64,000 bases of DNA. Origin: Jejuia pallidilutea. GTDB lineage: Bacteria > Bacteroidota > Bacteroidia > Flavobacteriales > Flavobacteriaceae. The stretch lies in contig NZ_PVEO01000009.1 of assembly GCF_002973595.1 (NCBI RefSeq), positions 62,001 through 126,000 on the forward strand. Direction: 5' to 3'. Below are positions 60,971 through 64,000 of the stretch, in pieces. Positions within the stretch are counted from its first letter, which is position 1; the number at the start of each line of letters is the position of its first letter. The notes under the pieces were generated by a model. The model had not been told where the DNA came from. It saw only the letters and a list, made by a program, of their open reading frames with translations, and made no database searches. The translations under genes and the position numbers were made by a program.

Positions 60971-62512
60971 ATGAGTAGAACTGAAGACTTTTCTAAAATT
61001 ATAACGGAGAGTAATACATTTAAAGGAGATGCCATAACACTAGGTGCCGCTATGCTAGATGGCAAAACTATTACAGGAGCACATGTAAAAATTCCTTTAA
61101 AAACCATGAACCGCCACGGTTTAATTGCTGGAGCAACGGGAACAGGCAAAACCAAGTCTTTACAAGTATTGGCCGAAAATTTAAGCGAAAAAGGCATTCC
61201 TGTTTTGTTAATGGACATAAAAGGAGACTTAAGCGGGTTAGCTCAACCTAGTCCTGGACACCCAAAGATTGATGAGCGACATGAAAAAATTGGCTTACCC
61301 TTTAATGCATCTTCATTTCCTGTTGAAGTTTTAACATTGTCTGAGCAAAATGGTGTTAGGCTAAGGGCAACAGTTAGCGAGTTTGGACCAGTATTACTTT
61401 CTAGAATTCTAGATTTAACCGAAACGCAATCTGGTATCGTTGCTGTAATTTTTAAATACTGCGATGACAATAAATTACCATTACTAGATTTAAAAGATTT
61501 TAAAAAAATATTACAATACGCTACCCAAGAAGGAAAAGATGAATTTACAGAATCTTACGGGCGTATCTCAACAGCTTCTACTGGTGCTATACTTAGAAAA
61601 ATAATAGAATTAGAACAGCAAGGTGCCGATTTATTTTTTGGAGAAACCTCTTTTGAAGTTGATGATTTATTACGTGTTGATGACAATGGCAGAGGCTACA
61701 TTAATATAATTAGGCTTACCGACATACAAGATAAACCAAAATTATTTTCAACTTTTATGTTGAGTTTGTTAGCTGAAATATATTCTACATTTCCAGAACA
61801 AGGCGATAGTGGCAGACCAGAATTGGTAATGTTTATAGATGAAGCACATTTAATATTTAACGAAGCATCAAAAGCACTTTTAAATCAAATAGAAAGTATT
61901 GTTAAACTCATAAGAAGTAAAGGTGTAGGCTTGTATTTTGTTACACAAAACCCAACCGATGTCCCCGAAGAAGTTTTAGGGCAATTAGGCTTAAAAGTAC
62001 AACACGCCTTAAGAGTATTTACTGCTAAAGACAGAAAAGCTATTAAATTAACTGCGCAGAACTATCCAGATTCTGAATATTATGACACCACAGAAGTTTT
62101 AACTTCCTTAGGTATCGGGGAAGCCCTAGTTTCTGCTCTAGACGAAAAAGGTCGCCCAACACCTTTGGCAGCAACCATGATGCGTGCACCCATGAGTAGA
62201 ATGGATGTATTAACCGATATTGAACTTGCAGCATTACTTTCTAAATCTAAATTAGCTAAAAAGTACAACGAAACCATAGATAGGGAAAGTGCTTATGAGT
62301 TATTAAACGAAAAAATTAAAAAAGCTGAGGCCGAAGAGGCTAAGGAAAAAGCAAGACAAGAAAAGGAAGCGCTTAAAAAAGCAGAATCTAAAAGAAAAAC
62401 TACAACTACACGACGCAAAAGTACACGCATGCATCCTGTGGTAAAAGTACTAACCAGTGCTACATTTATTAGAAGTGTTTTTGGCATTCTAACCAAAGTT
62501 ATGCGTAAATAA
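60971..62512 (+). CDS. HerA-like/DUF853 ATPase
   Basis: A 513-aa P-loop ATPase of the HerA/VirB4/FtsK-like group (DUF853). Walker A is GATGTGKTKS near residue 54, Walker B LVMFIDEAHLIF near residue 290, and a sensor/arginine region FVTQNPTDVPEEVLGQLGLKVQHALR near residue 322. The C-terminus (about residues 440-513) is a charged Lys/Glu helix and a basic tail. Cellular role unknown; DNA translocation is possible. Candidate starts are TTG 60965, ATG 60968 and ATG 60971; the last is used. It is divergent from ridA with about 58 bp between. Confidence 0.87.
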   Translation: MSRTEDFSKIITESNTFKGDAITLGAAMLDGKTITGAHVKIPLKTMNRHGLIAGATGTGKTKSLQVLAENLSEKGIPVLLMDIKGDLSGLAQPSPGHPKIDERHEKIGLPFNASSFPVEVLTLSEQNGVRLRATVSEFGPVLLSRILDLTETQSGIVAVIFKYCDDNKLPLLDLKDFKKILQYATQEGKDEFTESYGRISTASTGAILRKIIELEQQGADLFFGETSFEVDDLLRVDDNGRGYINIIRLTDIQDKPKLFSTFMLSLLAEIYSTFPEQGDSGRPELVMFIDEAHLIFNEASKALLNQIESIVKLIRSKGVGLYFVTQNPTDVPEEVLGQLGLKVQHALRVFTAKDRKAIKLTAQNYPDSEYYDTTEVLTSLGIGEALVSALDEKGRPTPLAATMMRAPMSRMDVLTDIELAALLSKSKLAKKYNETIDRESAYELLNEKIKKAEAEEAKEKARQEKEALKKAESKRKTTTTRRKSTRMHPVVKVLTSATFIRSVFGILTKVMRK

Positions 62513-62549
62513 CAATTTAAACTTATACCCAAACTTAATTATAATTACC

Positions 62550-63122
62550 ATGAGTAAAACAATCATGAATAAAACTATTATATATTCGTTAGTAACTACG
62601 TTATGTTTTTGTGTGGCTTGCAGCAAACCACAAGATCCGTTCGAAATTTCAAAACAACATGTTGGCTTGTTAACCGATTCTACCCAAGTTAAAGATTTAA
62701 AACTAATTTTTAGCAACGATTCTATTGTAAGACATATTGGGGGTGATGAGTTTACAGGAAACAAAAATAATATTGAAATTCTAGATAAATCTGGAAAAAA
62801 ACTGTTGGTTCTAGAACCTTCGGAAGCTTTAGACTCTACTTCGGTAATACAATCTGTTCAAATTATAGATGAACGTTACAAAACCGATAAGAATATCTCA
62901 AAATTGAGTACCTTTAAGGATATTGATAATAATTACAAAATTTCGCGAATTGATAATTTAATCAATTCCATTGTAGTAACTGTAAAAAGTCTCAATGCAA
63001 GTTTTACGATAGACAAAAAAGAACTACCCTCTAACCTGCGCCTAGACATGGATTTACAAATTGAAGCTACACACATACCCGATAACGCAAAAATTAAGTA
63101 CTTTTTTATTAACTGGCACTAA
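62550..63122 (+). CDS. Hypothetical lipoprotein
   Basis: A 190-aa predicted lipoprotein (lipobox TLCFCVACSK, Cys24). I do not recognise the domain. The mature part is a mixed alpha/beta protein with no cysteines, containing DLKLIFSNDSIVRHIGGDEF and KSLNASFTIDKKELPSNLRL. An alternative ATG is at 62565 (MNKTII). It lies 37 bp after the HerA-like gene and 10 bp before the YitT-family gene, so it may be cotranscribed with both. Confidence 0.7.
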   Translation: MSKTIMNKTIIYSLVTTLCFCVACSKPQDPFEISKQHVGLLTDSTQVKDLKLIFSNDSIVRHIGGDEFTGNKNNIEILDKSGKKLLVLEPSEALDSTSVIQSVQIIDERYKTDKNISKLSTFKDIDNNYKISRIDNLINSIVVTVKSLNASFTIDKKELPSNLRLDMDLQIEATHIPDNAKIKYFFINWH

Positions 63123-63132
63123 AATTTAATAC

Positions 63133-64000
63133 TTGAATCCATTCCTATCTAAAATATTAATTGATGTAGCTCGCAAAAGACTACAAAAAAAACATACTGA
63201 TACACCCGTAAGCAAAAAAGAAGTTGTTCCTCTTGTAAGGCGATTATATGTAGAGTTAACACACGCCGTAAGCGAATATATTTTTATTATAATTGGTGTG
63301 TTTTCAGCTGGTTTTGGGCTAAAAGGTTTTCTTCTTCCAAACAAATTTATAGATGGTGGCGCTACTGGTATTTCTCTTTTACTAGAAAACATTACTTCAA
63401 TAGAACTAGGCTTTCTTTTAATTTTAGTAAATATTCCATTTATCATTTTAGCCTCAAAAACGGTAAGTGTAAAATTTGCCCTTAGAAGTGTGGCTGCTAT
63501 TGCCTTTTTAGCTTTTGTAGTACACTATGTTGAATATCCTATAATTACAGAAGACAAACTACTTATTGCTATTTTTGGAGGTTTCTTTTTAGGGCTAGGT
63601 ATTGGCATGTCTATGAGAGGCAGAAGTGTTATTGATGGCACCGAGGTATTAGCCATTTATTTAAGCAGAAAACTATCTGTTACTGTTGGGGATGTGCTTT
63701 TAATTATAAATATTATAATTTTTTCTTTTGGAGCTTACATCCTTTCCATAGAAACCGCATTATATGCCATTTTAACATATTTAGCCGCTGCAAAAACTGT
63801 AGATTTTGTAGTTGATGGTGTGGAAGAATACGTAGGCCTTACCATTATTTCTGAAAAACATGATGAAATTAAATCCATGCTTACCAAAAAACTAGGTCGT
63901 GCCTGTACCGTTTACGTAGGTAAAGGTGGCTACGGAAATCAAGGAGAAAGTGCTGAAAAAGACATTATCTATACCGTAGTAACTCGCTTGGAACTACCTA
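63133..64000 (+). CDS. YitT-family membrane protein, partial (runs off the window)
   Basis: At least 289 codons, no stop before the window end. After a basic cytoplasmic N-terminus come five to six membrane segments: YIFIIIGVFSAGFGLKGFLL with NKFIDGGATGISLLLE, LLILVNIPFIILA, VAAIAFLAFVV, IAIFGGFFLGLGIGMSMRGRS and LLIINIIIFSFGAYI. The DUF2179 domain follows (about residue 235, VGLTIISEKHDEIKSMLTKKLGRACTV). No in-frame ATG exists before the first helix and an in-frame stop lies at 63127, so TTG 63133 (MNPFLSKILI if initiated) is the likely start. Function unknown; a transport or sensor role is assumed. Confidence 0.82.
   Translation, partial: MNPFLSKILIDVARKRLQKKHTDTPVSKKEVVPLVRRLYVELTHAVSEYIFIIIGVFSAGFGLKGFLLPNKFIDGGATGISLLLENITSIELGFLLILVNIPFIILASKTVSVKFALRSVAAIAFLAFVVHYVEYPIITEDKLLIAIFGGFFLGLGIGMSMRGRSVIDGTEVLAIYLSRKLSVTVGDVLLIINIIIFSFGAYILSIETALYAILTYLAAAKTVDFVVDGVEEYVGLTIISEKHDEIKSMLTKKLGRACTVYVGKGGYGNQGESAEKDIIYTVVTRLELP

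Noticed and set aside
1-64000. tRNA, rRNA and insertion sequence search by eye
   Set aside because: No cloverleaf, TTC-loop motif, rRNA core sequence or transposase was found; small degenerate examples could be missed without tools.

Overview
The window is chromosomal DNA of a member of the Bacteroidota, most likely a marine Flavobacteriaceae. The evidence is the AT-rich composition (about one third GC by eye), exact matches to the flavobacterial promoter -7 box (TAnnTTYG, in several cases with TTG about 20 bp upstream), type IX secretion (T9SS) sorting domains, SusC-like carboxypeptidase-regulatory domains, DUF4295 beside rpmG-rpmB, and bacillithiol synthesis (bshC). No rRNA, tRNA, CRISPR array, intact transposase or prophage was seen.

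Layout. 1-8.4 kb: the tail of what is probably a cbb3-oxidase maturation cluster (TauE/SafE-like protein), a tetR-ABC-hlyD-tolC type I export operon whose ATPase motifs are strongly degenerate, a universal stress protein, and hemN with a CRP/FNR-like site in front. 8.4-13.6 kb: lipoprotein Cu/Zn superoxide dismutase, an ECF sigma/anti-sigma pair, and convergent to it a TPR lipoprotein with a DUF4331 protein split into two genes. 13.6-21.5 kb: housekeeping and cell-envelope genes (DUF3820, DUF922 protease, LysM/periplasmic-binding protein, guaA, group II PLP decarboxylase, bshC). 21.5-31.2 kb: a five-gene secreted-protein cassette on the minus strand (beta-barrel protein, short T9SS cargo, 743-aa fibre-like protein, 1803-aa modular LRR protein with T9SS signal, FN3 lipoprotein). 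This is the most distinctive accessory locus here.

31.7-46.8 kb: rimO, ftsY, DUF4295, rpmG and rpmB, with a serine hydrolase, an amidase and a methyltransferase lying between ftsY and rimO; then cinA, Hpt, FAH hydrolase, exonuclease, E2 acyltransferase, glycosyltransferase and recR. 47-58.7 kb: Na+/solute symporter, CoA-binding protein, TonB-dependent receptor, fabH, htpG, Fe-alcohol dehydrogenase, DUF202, DUF2911 and queE. 58.7-64 kb: two tandem, recently duplicated secreted proteins each with its own promoter, RidA lipoprotein, HerA-like ATPase, a lipoprotein, and a YitT-family membrane protein that runs off the end.

Noncoding structure is rich: a nested inverted-repeat element (9055-9160), a GC-rich island (16507-16603), a heptamer tandem array (42734-42782), a 22-bp perfect palindrome (51593-51614), a terminator hairpin present in two near-identical copies (55254 and 56726), and a cluster of TGTCCA motifs around the start of the secreted cassette. 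All functional statements come from reading motifs; no database search was possible.
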